From DATJBF01 sp035516795 (GTDB lineage: Bacteria > Verrucomicrobiota > Verrucomicrobiia > Palsa-1439), in assembly GCA_035516795.1 (NCBI GenBank), contig DATIZX010000082.1, positions 1-64,000 of the forward strand: DNA of 64,000 nucleotides, given 5' to 3'. The position numbers and the translations under genes were made by a program. This document shows, one piece after another, positions 1 to 7,287 of this stretch. The notes under the pieces are model-generated. The model saw only the letters and a program-made list of their open reading frames with translations, had not been told where the DNA came from and ran no database searches. Every line of letters begins with the position of its first letter. The first letter of the stretch is position 1.

Positions 1-135
1 GGCGGCGGAATGTACCGCCGACTGCAAGAGGCCGGTATCCGCCCAGTGTTTACCGAATTGACGGATATCGACGAGGCAGCTCGCTCGCTTCTGGAGGGCA
101 CATTGTCTGCCAGCGAACCGAATCTCTGTCACTGA
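1..135 (+). CDS. NifX-like dinitrogenase FeMo-cofactor family protein, C-terminal end (partial)
   Basis: An open frame enters from the left edge and stops at 133-135. Only the last 44 codons are visible. The peptide contains GIRPVFTELTDIDEA and ends with LLEGTL plus a short tail. That arrangement (glycine-rich turn, 'GI.P..T..TDIDEA', a final '..LLEG.L') resembles the C-terminus of the small NifX/NafY/MTH1175-type domain proteins, which bind iron-molybdenum cofactor or related metal clusters. The identification rests on a short tail and is tentative. TrmO starts 22 nt downstream on the same strand, so the two could be co-transcribed. No nitrogenase structural gene is visible in the window. 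Confidence 0.45.
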   Translation, partial: GGGMYRRLQEAGIRPVFTELTDIDEAARSLLEGTLSASEPNLCH

Positions 136-157
136 ACTGGATTGCCAAAGACCTGTC

Positions 158-634
158 ATGAACAGAAATGTCTACTTCAAGCCAATTGGAGTCATTCGTT
201 CGCCGTATCGCCGGCCCGAAGACGCGCCCCGCCGTCCCCGCGGTTTTCCACCGGCCAAGGCCACGGTGAAAGTGTTTGCGCGCTACCGAGCCGGGTTGCG
301 GGATCTACGCGGGTTCTCCCATGTGGTGCTGGTTTACTACCTGCACCTGTCCCGAGGTTGCGATTTGATGTGTCAGCCGTTTCTCGACCCGAAGCGGCGA
401 CGTGGCGTTTTTGCGACGCGCAGTCCGCGCCGGCCCAATCCGATCGGCATTACTGTTGTGCGTCTGCTGAAGGTTCGCCGGGACGGCTTGGAAGTGTCGC
501 ACGTTGACATGGTGGATGGCTCGCCGCTGCTGGATATCAAACCGTACGTTCCAGAAATGGGTCCTCGCGAACGAGTGAAACTTGGTTGGTTGGAAATGAA
601 ATTGCGGCAACTGGAAGCCGACAGTGACGATTAA
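158..634 (+). CDS. trmO: TrmO/TsaA-family tRNA m6t6A37 methyltransferase
   Basis: A 158-aa protein of the TsaA (UPF0066) beta-barrel family. TrmO uses SAM to N6-methylate t6A at position 37 of certain tRNAs. It begins KPIGVIRSPY, the usual start of the fold, and carries the family signature GVFATRSPRRPNPIG near residues 88-102 and DGSPLLDIKPY near 120-130. E. coli TrmO is about 235 aa with an extra C-terminal domain. This is the short, single-domain form common in archaea and anaerobes, so its substrate is less certain. The last 11 bases overlap the deformylase gene. Its neighbours (NifX-like, DUF364, MBL, radical SAM) form a metal/cofactor-flavoured set. Confidence 0.85.
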   Translation: MNRNVYFKPIGVIRSPYRRPEDAPRRPRGFPPAKATVKVFARYRAGLRDLRGFSHVVLVYYLHLSRGCDLMCQPFLDPKRRRGVFATRSPRRPNPIGITVVRLLKVRRDGLEVSHVDMVDGSPLLDIKPYVPEMGPRERVKLGWLEMKLRQLEADSDD

Positions 635-1151
635 AGGAGACCGCCAGATTGAGACACAGGCGCGTCGACAGGCCTTGTGCAAGCTCAGTCTGCGTCTTTA
701 TCCGGATTCCGTGTTGCGCCAGCCTTGTGTTCCCGTGGAACGGTTCGACAGCACCTTGAGCGATTTGTTGGCTGAGATGCGAATGCTGATGCTGGCCAAT
801 CGCGGTATTGGGCTGGCCGGCCCACAGGTGGGCGTTACGCAGCAACTGTTCATCGGTGAGATTGATGGTTTCTATCGGGTCTTGATCACTCCGGTCTTGC
901 AGCCGGGCTCGGAAACGGAGCCTCTGATCGAAGGCTGTTTGAGCCTGCCCGGCGTTCGAGTGAACGTCAAGCGGCCCACTCACATTTCCGTTGCGGGTTT
1001 CGATCCACACGGCCAACGCGTCGCGTGGGAAACGGACGGTTTGTGGGCCAGGGTCATTCAACACGAAACGGATCATCGCCACGGAGTTCTCATTCTGGAT
1101 CACGGCCCGCCGTTGGACGAGGAAACAATCTATGAACGAAACAACTATTAA
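624..1151 (+). CDS. def: Peptide deformylase
   Basis: A 175-aa metallo-deformylase that removes the formyl group from nascent protein N-termini. All three family motifs are visible: GIGLAGPQ, EGCLSLPG and QHETDH. The Cys of EGCLS and the two His of HETDH would bind the metal, and the Glu of HETDH is the general base. The given start is GTG, 11 bases inside trmO. An AGGAG at 635-639 is badly placed for that GTG but lies 8 nt before an in-frame ATT at 648, so the real start could be internal. The second Ala of the usual GLAAPQ motif is Gly here. It is probably an accessory copy, since def normally sits beside fmt and that gene is not here. Confidence 0.85.
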   Translation: MTIKGDRQIETQARRQALCKLSLRLYPDSVLRQPCVPVERFDSTLSDLLAEMRMLMLANRGIGLAGPQVGVTQQLFIGEIDGFYRVLITPVLQPGSETEPLIEGCLSLPGVRVNVKRPTHISVAGFDPHGQRVAWETDGLWARVIQHETDHRHGVLILDHGPPLDEETIYERNNY

Positions 1152-1626
1152 CCGGGCCCACGCAAGCACGGCATCTTCCAACCATCCGCGATGCGTGGCG
1201 TGCAGCCCCGCTCGTGAGCATGGTTGGCAACTGAAGTTCACTCGGGAGGCGGACGGCAGCGTAAATGCTGCGGTTGACTGCACCCCAGAGTGGGAGGGAT
1301 ATCCGAATCGCTTGCATGGCGGCGCGATCGCGATGCTGCTGGATGCCGCCATGACCCACTGTTTATTTGCCAACGGCGAGGCAGCGGTGACCGCCGAGTT
1401 GTCCGTGCGCTACCGGGAGGCCGTGACCATCGGCTGCCCGGCTTGCGTGAAGGCGTGGTTGGTCAACAGTTCATCCCGGCTGCATCGGTTGCGAGCCGAA
1501 TTGTTCCAAGAGGACCGCCTCAAAGCCGTCGCCACCGGGACCTTTGTGCCGCTGCACGAGCAAGGGCCAGGAAGTCAAATGATGCGGGAGCGACCGCTGG
1601 ACAATTCTCCCGCCAATGAATCGTGA
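1132..1626 (+). CDS. PaaI-type hotdog-fold thioesterase
   Basis: A 164-aa protein from an ATG at 1132, which lies 20 bp inside def. A longer upstream frame merely reads through def and was not used. The hotdog thioesterase signature is clear: EGYPNRLHGGAIAMLLDAAM, where the Asn and HGG lead into the central hot-dog helix, followed by a strand with SVRYREAVTIG. Members hydrolyse acyl-CoA or acyl-ACP thioesters; the substrate cannot be predicted. The Cys/His-containing N-terminus (HPRCVAC) is an unusual lead-in. The stop overlaps the next gene by 4 bp, so translation is probably coupled. Confidence 0.75.
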   Translation: MNETTINRAHASTASSNHPRCVACSPAREHGWQLKFTREADGSVNAAVDCTPEWEGYPNRLHGGAIAMLLDAAMTHCLFANGEAAVTAELSVRYREAVTIGCPACVKAWLVNSSSRLHRLRAELFQEDRLKAVATGTFVPLHEQGPGSQMMRERPLDNSPANES

Positions 1627-2378
1627 GAATACTAGACGAACTAATCGATAGCTTACCGGGGAAAGACACCCCTGTGCGCCAAGTTTGCGCCGGCGCGTTT
1701 TGGACGGCTGTGACCACCCGTTCGACTGGCTTGGCCAGCACATACAGGGAGCTTGGCCATCAGCACGGCGATCGACCCAGCACGGTGAAGGAAGCCGGTG
1801 AACTGATCGGGAAACGTGCCAGTGAACTGGCGGGGTACGCGCGATCGGACGAGACGGTTGAGGCCTCGATCGGGATGGCGACCATCAATTCCCTGCTCGA
1901 AGTGGAGGAATCGAAATGCATCGAGCGCGGAGCTTTCGACGTGTTGGCAGAAAGGGGGCGGGGTCGCAACATCGCGGTCGTAGGACATTTCCCGTTCGTA
2001 TCCAGATTGCGCGAGCTGGCACGGAACTTGTGGGTAATCGAGAAGCATCTCCACCCCGGAGACCACCCTGAAAGCGATGCCCCGCGCATTCTTCCGCAAT
2101 GTGAAGTGGTTTGCCTGACGGGTACGACTTTGATCAACCACACGACCGAAAAACTTCTCTCTCTGTGCAAAGGTAGTTTCGTGGTGCTGACGGGTCCGAC
2201 ATCACCGCTGGCACCGGTTCTTTTTGAATTTGGCATTGATGCGATCTGCGGCACGCGCGTAACCGACGCGGACGAAGTCATTCGTTTCGTCAGCCAAGGC
2301 GCGAACTTCCAGCAGCTTCGCGGTCATGGAGTCAAACTGCTGACTCTGGCGAAACAGGCGTTGACCCAAATGGATTGA
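1623..2378 (+). CDS. DUF364/DUF4213 putative heavy-metal chelation protein
   Basis: A 251-aa protein that starts with GTG inside the thioesterase stop (GTGA). The N-terminal half matches DUF4213, with VCAGAFWTAV and then the helix ...IGMATINSLLE. The C-terminal half matches DUF364, with a Rossmann-like strand NIAVVGHFPFV and conserved TGTTLINHT and LTGPTSPLAP segments. Family members occur near molybdenum, nitrogenase and other metal genes and are proposed to chelate metals or bind a metal cofactor; no reaction is established. Tight coupling to the thioesterase and the nearby NifX-like tail fit a metal-related role. Confidence 0.8.
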   Translation: MRILDELIDSLPGKDTPVRQVCAGAFWTAVTTRSTGLASTYRELGHQHGDRPSTVKEAGELIGKRASELAGYARSDETVEASIGMATINSLLEVEESKCIERGAFDVLAERGRGRNIAVVGHFPFVSRLRELARNLWVIEKHLHPGDHPESDAPRILPQCEVVCLTGTTLINHTTEKLLSLCKGSFVVLTGPTSPLAPVLFEFGIDAICGTRVTDADEVIRFVSQGANFQQLRGHGVKLLTLAKQALTQMD

Positions 2379-2527
2379 GGAGATGAGTAGCTCCCCGATA
2401 CGGATCCCACGCAAGGTGGCACGCGATGTCAAATCATGTCCCGACATGCAATTCGCGGGAGAAGCCCGCCGTGATTTTCCGGGATGGTGCAGTGCCCTGA
2501 GCTTCGTTTCGGATGAAAGGTATTACA

Positions 2528-3406
2528 ATGATTCGACAGTTGAGAGTAACGGTGGCGGTTGACAACTTGGTTCGGAAGTCGCCGCTTCTTGGCGAACACG
2601 GCTGGGCAGTGTGGGTCGAGGCCGATGGCCAACGGGTGTTGTTTGATACCGGTCAGGGGCGCGTGCTCCGCCCCAACCTCGAAGCACTGGAGATTGATGT
2701 GCGCCAAGCTGATGCTCTTGTACTCAGTCACGGGCACTACGACCATACGGGGGGACTGGCTGGCATGCTCAACGAATTATCGCACGCCCGGCTTTACGTA
2801 CATCCGGCCGCCTTGGAGCCCAAATACTCACGAGGCGCCTGCCCGCCGCATCGCTTCATCGGCATGAGCGACCGCGTGGCGGCCGACATTCGCAGACGGT
2901 CGTCTGCGGTGGTGTGGACAACTGCACCGACCGAGATTGCCGCGGGCCTATTTGTGACTGGTGAGATTCCCCGGCGCACCAGCTTCGAAGACGTGGGCGG
3001 CCCGTTCCACCTCAATGCCGGCTGCACTCAACCCGACCCACTGATAGACGATCAAGCCATGTACATGGAGACAACGGCGGGTCTGGTCGTGTTGCTCGGA
3101 TGTGCGCACGCGGGGGTGGTGAACACCTTGGATTTCATTGCCAAGTTGACCGGGCGGAACCGCTTCCATGCCGTGATCGGCGGAATGCACTTGCAGCGGG
3201 CATCACCCGAACGGTTGGCGCAAACAGTGGCGGCTTTGCGCCGTTACCAGGTGGAAAAGGTCGTCCCCGGACATTGCACCGGCGGCGCAGCGTGCGCCCG
3301 CTTGTGGGCGGAATTTCCCGACGGCTGGCAGGAATGTGCCGCTGGTTGCCGGTTGGAGTTCGCGGCATCATCATCGTCAACCGGGCGTGTGCGGAGGCGG
3401 ACATGA
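2528..3406 (+). CDS. MBL-fold metallo-hydrolase (COG1237-like)
   Basis: A 292-aa metallo-beta-lactamase-fold protein. The start is the ATG at 2528, because AAAGG at about 2517 is well spaced for it; the upstream ATG at 2513 has no ribosome site. The metal motif is LSHGHYDHTGG (HxHxDH type), with later ligands in GCAHAGVVNT and VPGHCTGG and the adjacent IGGMHL. This order matches COG1237, which includes proteins related to the 7,8-dihydropterin-6-methyl-4-(ribofuranosyl)aminobenzene 5'-phosphate synthase group in archaea, but bacterial members are mostly uncharacterised. It overlaps the radical-SAM gene by ATGA and is probably co-translated with it. Confidence 0.8.
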   Translation: MIRQLRVTVAVDNLVRKSPLLGEHGWAVWVEADGQRVLFDTGQGRVLRPNLEALEIDVRQADALVLSHGHYDHTGGLAGMLNELSHARLYVHPAALEPKYSRGACPPHRFIGMSDRVAADIRRRSSAVVWTTAPTEIAAGLFVTGEIPRRTSFEDVGGPFHLNAGCTQPDPLIDDQAMYMETTAGLVVLLGCAHAGVVNTLDFIAKLTGRNRFHAVIGGMHLQRASPERLAQTVAALRRYQVEKVVPGHCTGGAACARLWAEFPDGWQECAAGCRLEFAASSSSTGRVRRRT

Positions 3407-4404
3407 TCGTGTTCCGGCCGGTCCCATCGCGGCGGCTGGGGCGCAGCTTGGGAATCAACCACATCCCGCCCAAAGTCTGCTGTTACGCGTGCGTGTATTG
3501 CCAGGTCGGGAAGACGACCAGCCAAGAGGTCGTGCGGCGTACGTTCTACCCGCCGGACCAGATCGAACGCGAAGTGAAGCAACGTGTCGCTCAACTCCGG
3601 ACCGCCGGGGAAACAATTGACTACCTGAGCTTCGTGCCCGATGGCGAACCAACGCTCGACCGGCACTTGGGAGAGTTGATCGACCGGCTGCGTCCCCTTG
3701 ACCTGAAGATCGCCGTCATCACCAACGGTGCGCTGCTCGACCAACCAAACGTCCGCGCCGAACTGGCCAAGGCCGACTGGGTTTCACTCAAAGTGGATTC
3801 CGTGCGAGAGCGAATGTGGCTCAACATTAACCGTCCGCACGCAGCCGTGCACCTCCCGTCCGTGCTGGATGGCATGCGACAATTCGCTGGCGCGTTCAAA
3901 GGCACGCTAACCTCCGAGACAATGCTGGTCCACATGCTCAACGACCCCGTTCAGGACCTCGAATCCATCGCTGCGTTTGTTGACGAACTGCGGCCTGCCA
4001 TCGCTTACCTCGCCGTGCCCACGCGTCCGCCCGCCGAACCGTGGGTCGAACCGGCCAGTGAGGAATCCACCAACACGGCTTATCAAATTTCCCAGGCTAG
4101 GCTCCCGCATGTCGAATTACTCGTCGGTGATGAGGGGAACGCGTTTTCTTCGACCGGCGACGCGGCGATCGATCTGTTGAGCATCACGGCGGTGCATCCG
4201 CTGCGGGCCGACGCGGTCGCCACGCTGCTGGCCAAAACGGGCGCCGATTTCACCGTCGTGCGCCGGTTGATTGCAGAAAAGAAACTGGCAGAAGAACAAT
4301 ATCAAGGTAAACAATACTATCTACGGCGCAAGTCAGGCACGCCCCGGCGGAGCGACAGCGTTGTTGACAGGAATAACGAATCCAGTGCTACCACCAACCC
4401 ATAA
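3403..4404 (+). CDS. Radical SAM protein, COG0731-like
   Basis: A 333-aa radical-SAM enzyme. The start is the ATG at 3403, which overlaps the MBL stop by 4 bp; an upstream extension of the frame is shadow coding. It opens with FRPVPSRRLGRSLGIN, and the [4Fe-4S] site is the CxxxCxxC in VCCYACVYCQ (about residues 25-32). Further family marks are FVPDGEPTLD and VITNGALL. The N-terminus is typical of COG0731 Fe-S oxidoreductases, the group containing archaeal TYW1, but bacterial members without the flavodoxin part have no known substrate. The C-terminal third contains ATLLAKTGADFTVVRRLI, which looks like a small winged-helix or helical add-on. Bacterioferritin follows 15 nt later. Confidence 0.85.
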   Translation: MIVFRPVPSRRLGRSLGINHIPPKVCCYACVYCQVGKTTSQEVVRRTFYPPDQIEREVKQRVAQLRTAGETIDYLSFVPDGEPTLDRHLGELIDRLRPLDLKIAVITNGALLDQPNVRAELAKADWVSLKVDSVRERMWLNINRPHAAVHLPSVLDGMRQFAGAFKGTLTSETMLVHMLNDPVQDLESIAAFVDELRPAIAYLAVPTRPPAEPWVEPASEESTNTAYQISQARLPHVELLVGDEGNAFSSTGDAAIDLLSITAVHPLRADAVATLLAKTGADFTVVRRLIAEKKLAEEQYQGKQYYLRRKSGTPRRSDSVVDRNNESSATTNP

Positions 4405-4419
4405 CGGAGGCAGAAAAGC

Positions 4420-4914
4420 ATGAATACCAAAAAAAGCATCGAGTTGTTGAACAAGGGCGTAGCCGACGAGTTGCAGGCCGTCCACCAGTACATGTACTGG
4501 CACTTCCACCTGGACGACCAAGGGTTCGGGCCGCTGGCAGCGATGTTTAAAAGGATTGCGATCATGGAAATGGGTCACGTCGAGCGCTTCGCCGAGCGGA
4601 TCCTGTTCCTGAAAGGCGAAGTCGAAATGGTGGCGGCGGGACCGGTCGAGAAAATCACGGATGCCCAGAAGATTGTCGCGCGAGCGGCGGCGATGGAACA
4701 CGAAGCGGTTGGCACGTACAACCAATTCGCGTTGCAGGCCGGCCAGAACGCCGACGCCGCCACCAAGCAAGTGTTCGAGGCACTCGTCAACGATGAGGAA
4801 GGTCATTACGACGAGTTCGACAAGCAACTCGACAATATCAAGCGGTTCGGTCCCAACTACCTCGCGCTCCAGTCCTTCAACCAAACGCCGGCGGAAGAAG
4901 CCGAGGCCGATTAA
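4420..4914 (+). CDS. bfr: Bacterioferritin
   Basis: A 164-aa four-helix ferritin that stores iron as a mineral core. Ferroxidase residues are in place: E17, E50 and H53 (MEMGHVE), E93 (AMEHEAV), and E126 or E127 with H129 (DEEGHYDE). M51 corresponds to the haem-ligating methionine of true bacterioferritins, so this is Bfr rather than plain ferritin. GGAGG before the ATG is a good ribosome site. It directly follows the radical-SAM gene, which fits an iron or redox theme for the group. The Glu/Ala-rich tail after residue 155 is a little longer than in E. coli Bfr. Confidence 0.9.
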   Translation: MNTKKSIELLNKGVADELQAVHQYMYWHFHLDDQGFGPLAAMFKRIAIMEMGHVERFAERILFLKGEVEMVAAGPVEKITDAQKIVARAAAMEHEAVGTYNQFALQAGQNADAATKQVFEALVNDEEGHYDEFDKQLDNIKRFGPNYLALQSFNQTPAEEAEAD

Positions 4915-4973
4915 TCAGCGGCGCAAACTGAATCCCGTTGGAGGAAAGGGAACAACGACGCTGCACGATTAGT

Positions 4974-5378
4974 TTAGAACTGCGTTCCTCTGCAGCAAAC
5001 TTCGAGCTTGTTGCCTTCAGGGTCCTCAAAAAACACAGCGCAATAATTCGGCTCTTCGTAAAGCTCCGGTCCTTCGATGTTCTTCGCGCCGGCTGCCCGC
5101 GCGAGCTCGGCAATGCGGTCGACTTCCTCCCGTGTTTCCGCCCAGAACGCGATGCGATTCCCGTTCGGCATATGATTCGGATCGTGTGTGAACCCGAAGA
5201 ACTCGGTGGCGGCGCCGCCCCGACTCGGCGCCTCGTAGCTCACCCAATCCTTGATCTTCTGACCGACAGTGAATCCGAGCGCGTTCAGCACCGGCACATA
5301 AAACTTGTTCGCGCGTTCCACATCCTTTACTCGCAAATCAATGTGCTCGTCGAGGCGGGATTTCATATGGTTTCGCAT
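4974..5378 (-). CDS. VOC-family (glyoxalase/bleomycin-resistance fold) protein
   Basis: A 134-aa single VOC module. It begins EHIDLRVKDVERANKFYVPVL, the usual first beta-alpha-beta unit with a His ligand, and ends with FFEDPEGNKLEVCC, where the Glu is the typical last metal ligand. Such proteins include lyases, dioxygenases and resistance proteins; this one resembles the many uncharacterised 'glyoxalase-like' singletons. Its start codon overlaps the stop of the upstream small membrane protein by one base, and codA lies before that. It is probably the last gene of a codA-membrane protein-VOC operon. Confidence 0.75.
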   Translation of the reverse strand: MRNHMKSRLDEHIDLRVKDVERANKFYVPVLNALGFTVGQKIKDWVSYEAPSRGGAATEFFGFTHDPNHMPNGNRIAFWAETREEVDRIAELARAAGAKNIEGPELYEEPNYCAVFFEDPEGNKLEVCCRGTQF

Positions 5379-5887
5379 TAACGTTTATGCTGTGCATGGT
5401 GACAAATCTTCGTCTTCAATTCATCGCACAAGTGCTCGAATTTCAACAGGGCGCGGCTAAACGGCTCAGAGAATTGCCGGGTTGGTGTTCCCCTCTCGTA
5501 AGCATTCCTGAAGTTCGCCTTCATATCATTGATGGGCTCGCGCGCCGCCAGTATCGCGCGAAAATCTGGTAAGAGATCGGGAAAATAGATGTTGATGAGC
5601 ATCTGCATGGTCTCATAGTGACCCGGGGTTGGGGCTTTGTCCTCCGCGTTAATATCGAGCACTTTGTTGTAGTCCATCTCACCATCCATTACTCGTGGCC
5701 AAAGCATGTTTCGCGATACGAATGTTATGCAGTAGCCGTGAACCGCCAGAAACAACTCTTCGGACTTTCTGCGTCTAAACTCGCGCTCCTCCCTGCGTTC
5801 AGCGAATTTATGGGCCACGAACGCGGCTAAGACTCCGCTGCCCAAAACGGTCGTGAGTGCTAGCAGAATCTGCATTTGCGAATTCAT
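5378..5887 (-). CDS. Small membrane-anchored protein of unknown function
   Basis: A 169-aa protein starting at the ATG at 5887 (MNSQMQILL); a longer frame upstream runs inside codA and is not used. The N-terminus is one transmembrane helix (about residues 5-25, ILLALTTVLGSGVLAAFVAH), followed by a charged stretch, AERREEREFRRRKSEELF, and a mostly helical cytoplasmic part. Single-pass proteins of this pattern are common and I recognise no family. It lies 7 nt after codA and overlaps the VOC gene by one base. Expression is therefore likely linked to codA, but nothing shows a functional link. Confidence 0.6.
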   Translation of the reverse strand: MNSQMQILLALTTVLGSGVLAAFVAHKFAERREEREFRRRKSEELFLAVHGYCITFVSRNMLWPRVMDGEMDYNKVLDINAEDKAPTPGHYETMQMLINIYFPDLLPDFRAILAAREPINDMKANFRNAYERGTPTRQFSEPFSRALLKFEHLCDELKTKICHHAQHKR

Positions 5888-5894
5888 AGTGGCG

Positions 5895-7181
5895 TCACAC
5901 AGGCGTGGATTGGAAGGTAATAAACTCCCTCTTCCATCCTTTCGGGCAAAGCACTGTCTCACTCGGGGTAGTTCGGGCGACAATTTGGCCAGCGCGCATG
6001 ACGAGGAGGCGCGGGGCGATGCGGCGGAGGGCATCGAATTCGGATTCGGCATCGAGCAGAACGAGGTCGGCTGGCTTGCCGACTGCGATCCCGTAATCTT
6101 TGCCGGTTGCGCCGAAGGCCCTGGACGGGTTCGTTGTGATCATGTCCCAAACTCGTGGGATTTCCTTCGCGCCGCTCATTTGGCCGTAGTGAATCCAGAC
6201 GAATGCGACCTGTACCGGGTCGCCGACGCCGAGTGGATACCACGGGTCCATGATCGAGTCGTGGCCGATGCCGACGTTGATGCCGGCTGCGAGCATCTCT
6301 TTAACGCGGGTATGACCGCGACGCTTGGGATAGGTATCAAATCGTCCTTGCAGCACCGAGTTGTCGCAAGGATTCGTGACCATGTGCAAACCGGCGCGTT
6401 TGATCAATCGGATCAGTTTGAAAGCGTAGGCGTTGTCCACGCTGTGCATCGACGTCGTATGGCTGGCTGTGACACGGCCGCCAAGTCCACGTTTGATCGT
6501 TTCGGCAGCTAAAACTTCCGTAAAACGTGAATTCGGGTCGTCGGTCTCGTCAATGTGCAGATCGAGCCCTTTGTTAAATTGCTGGGCGAGGTCACAGGCG
6601 AATTTCACGTCGGCCACGCCGTCATCACGGGTCATTTCGAGATGCGGAATACCGCCAACGAGGTCACATCCGAGATCCATCGCGCGTTCCATAAGCGATT
6701 CGCCGTTGGGGAACGCGTAAATGCCGTCCTGCGGAAACGCGACGAGTTGGATGTCAACGAGACCGGCAAACTCCTTTTTCACTTCGAGCAAGGCTTTGAC
6801 GGCGGTCAGTTCGGGGTCGCATACATCCACGTGGCTACGGATACGCGTGACGCCGTGGACGAGTTCCCACTTGACGGCGAGCGTGGCACGGCGTTTCACG
6901 TCATCGAATGTGAGCGTCTTCTTGCGTTCGGCCCAAATCTCGATGCCTTCGATCAGAGTGCCGGATTGATTGAAACGAGGCTGCCCGACGGTGAGTACTG
7001 CGTCAAGATGGACATGGATATCGGTGAATGGCGGCGAGACAAGTTTACCGGTGCAGTCGATGACCTGTCGCTGGCGACCGGGGATTTTGGGAGCGATTTT
7101 GGCGATGACGCCGTTGTTGATGGCGATATCGACGGGTTTGTCGTGGCCGCGCACGCGGGCATTGCGAAGAATCAGGTCCAT
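5895..7181 (-). CDS. codA: Cytosine deaminase-like amidohydrolase
   Basis: A 428-aa amidohydrolase-superfamily protein, matching the 427-aa length of E. coli CodA. Motifs in order: DIHVHLD (metal His pair), LVAFPQDG, LHIDETDD (metal His and the catalytic Glu region), SHTTSMHS (metal His) and GHDSIMDPWYPLG (metal Asp). The last block is almost diagnostic for CodA-type enzymes, which convert cytosine to uracil; close relatives act on isoguanine, creatinine or other ring amides, so the substrate is probable, not proven. It is first in a minus-strand operon with a membrane protein and a VOC protein. A TACAAT box lies 9 nt before the ATG. Confidence 0.82.
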   Translation of the reverse strand: MDLILRNARVRGHDKPVDIAINNGVIAKIAPKIPGRQRQVIDCTGKLVSPPFTDIHVHLDAVLTVGQPRFNQSGTLIEGIEIWAERKKTLTFDDVKRRATLAVKWELVHGVTRIRSHVDVCDPELTAVKALLEVKKEFAGLVDIQLVAFPQDGIYAFPNGESLMERAMDLGCDLVGGIPHLEMTRDDGVADVKFACDLAQQFNKGLDLHIDETDDPNSRFTEVLAAETIKRGLGGRVTASHTTSMHSVDNAYAFKLIRLIKRAGLHMVTNPCDNSVLQGRFDTYPKRRGHTRVKEMLAAGINVGIGHDSIMDPWYPLGVGDPVQVAFVWIHYGQMSGAKEIPRVWDMITTNPSRAFGATGKDYGIAVGKPADLVLLDAESEFDALRRIAPRLLVMRAGQIVARTTPSETVLCPKGWKREFITFQSTPV

Positions 7182-7190
7182 GCGTCAGGC

Positions 7191-7196
7191 ATTGTA
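7191..7196 (-). promoter_or_regulatory. -10 box of codA, close to the start codon
   Basis: On the minus strand TACAAT (5 of 6 consensus) is followed by only 9 nt before the codA ATG at 7181. No convincing -35 element or Shine-Dalgarno is seen. The spacing would place the transcript start at or within a few bases of the ATG, as for a leaderless mRNA. Confidence 0.4.
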
Positions 7197-7287
7197 TCCG
7201 GCACGCGACGAAGCGGAAGCAGAAACGTGAGATTTGTAAATCAGCGCCCGCATTGCAGCTTGACTTGGACTGGCGGGACGGTATCCC

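Noticed and set aside
2379..2527. Possible structured leader or riboswitch upstream of the MBL gene
   Set aside because: Some short complementary segments can be found, but they do not match a known riboswitch core that I can recall, and no clear terminator or sequester helix forms.
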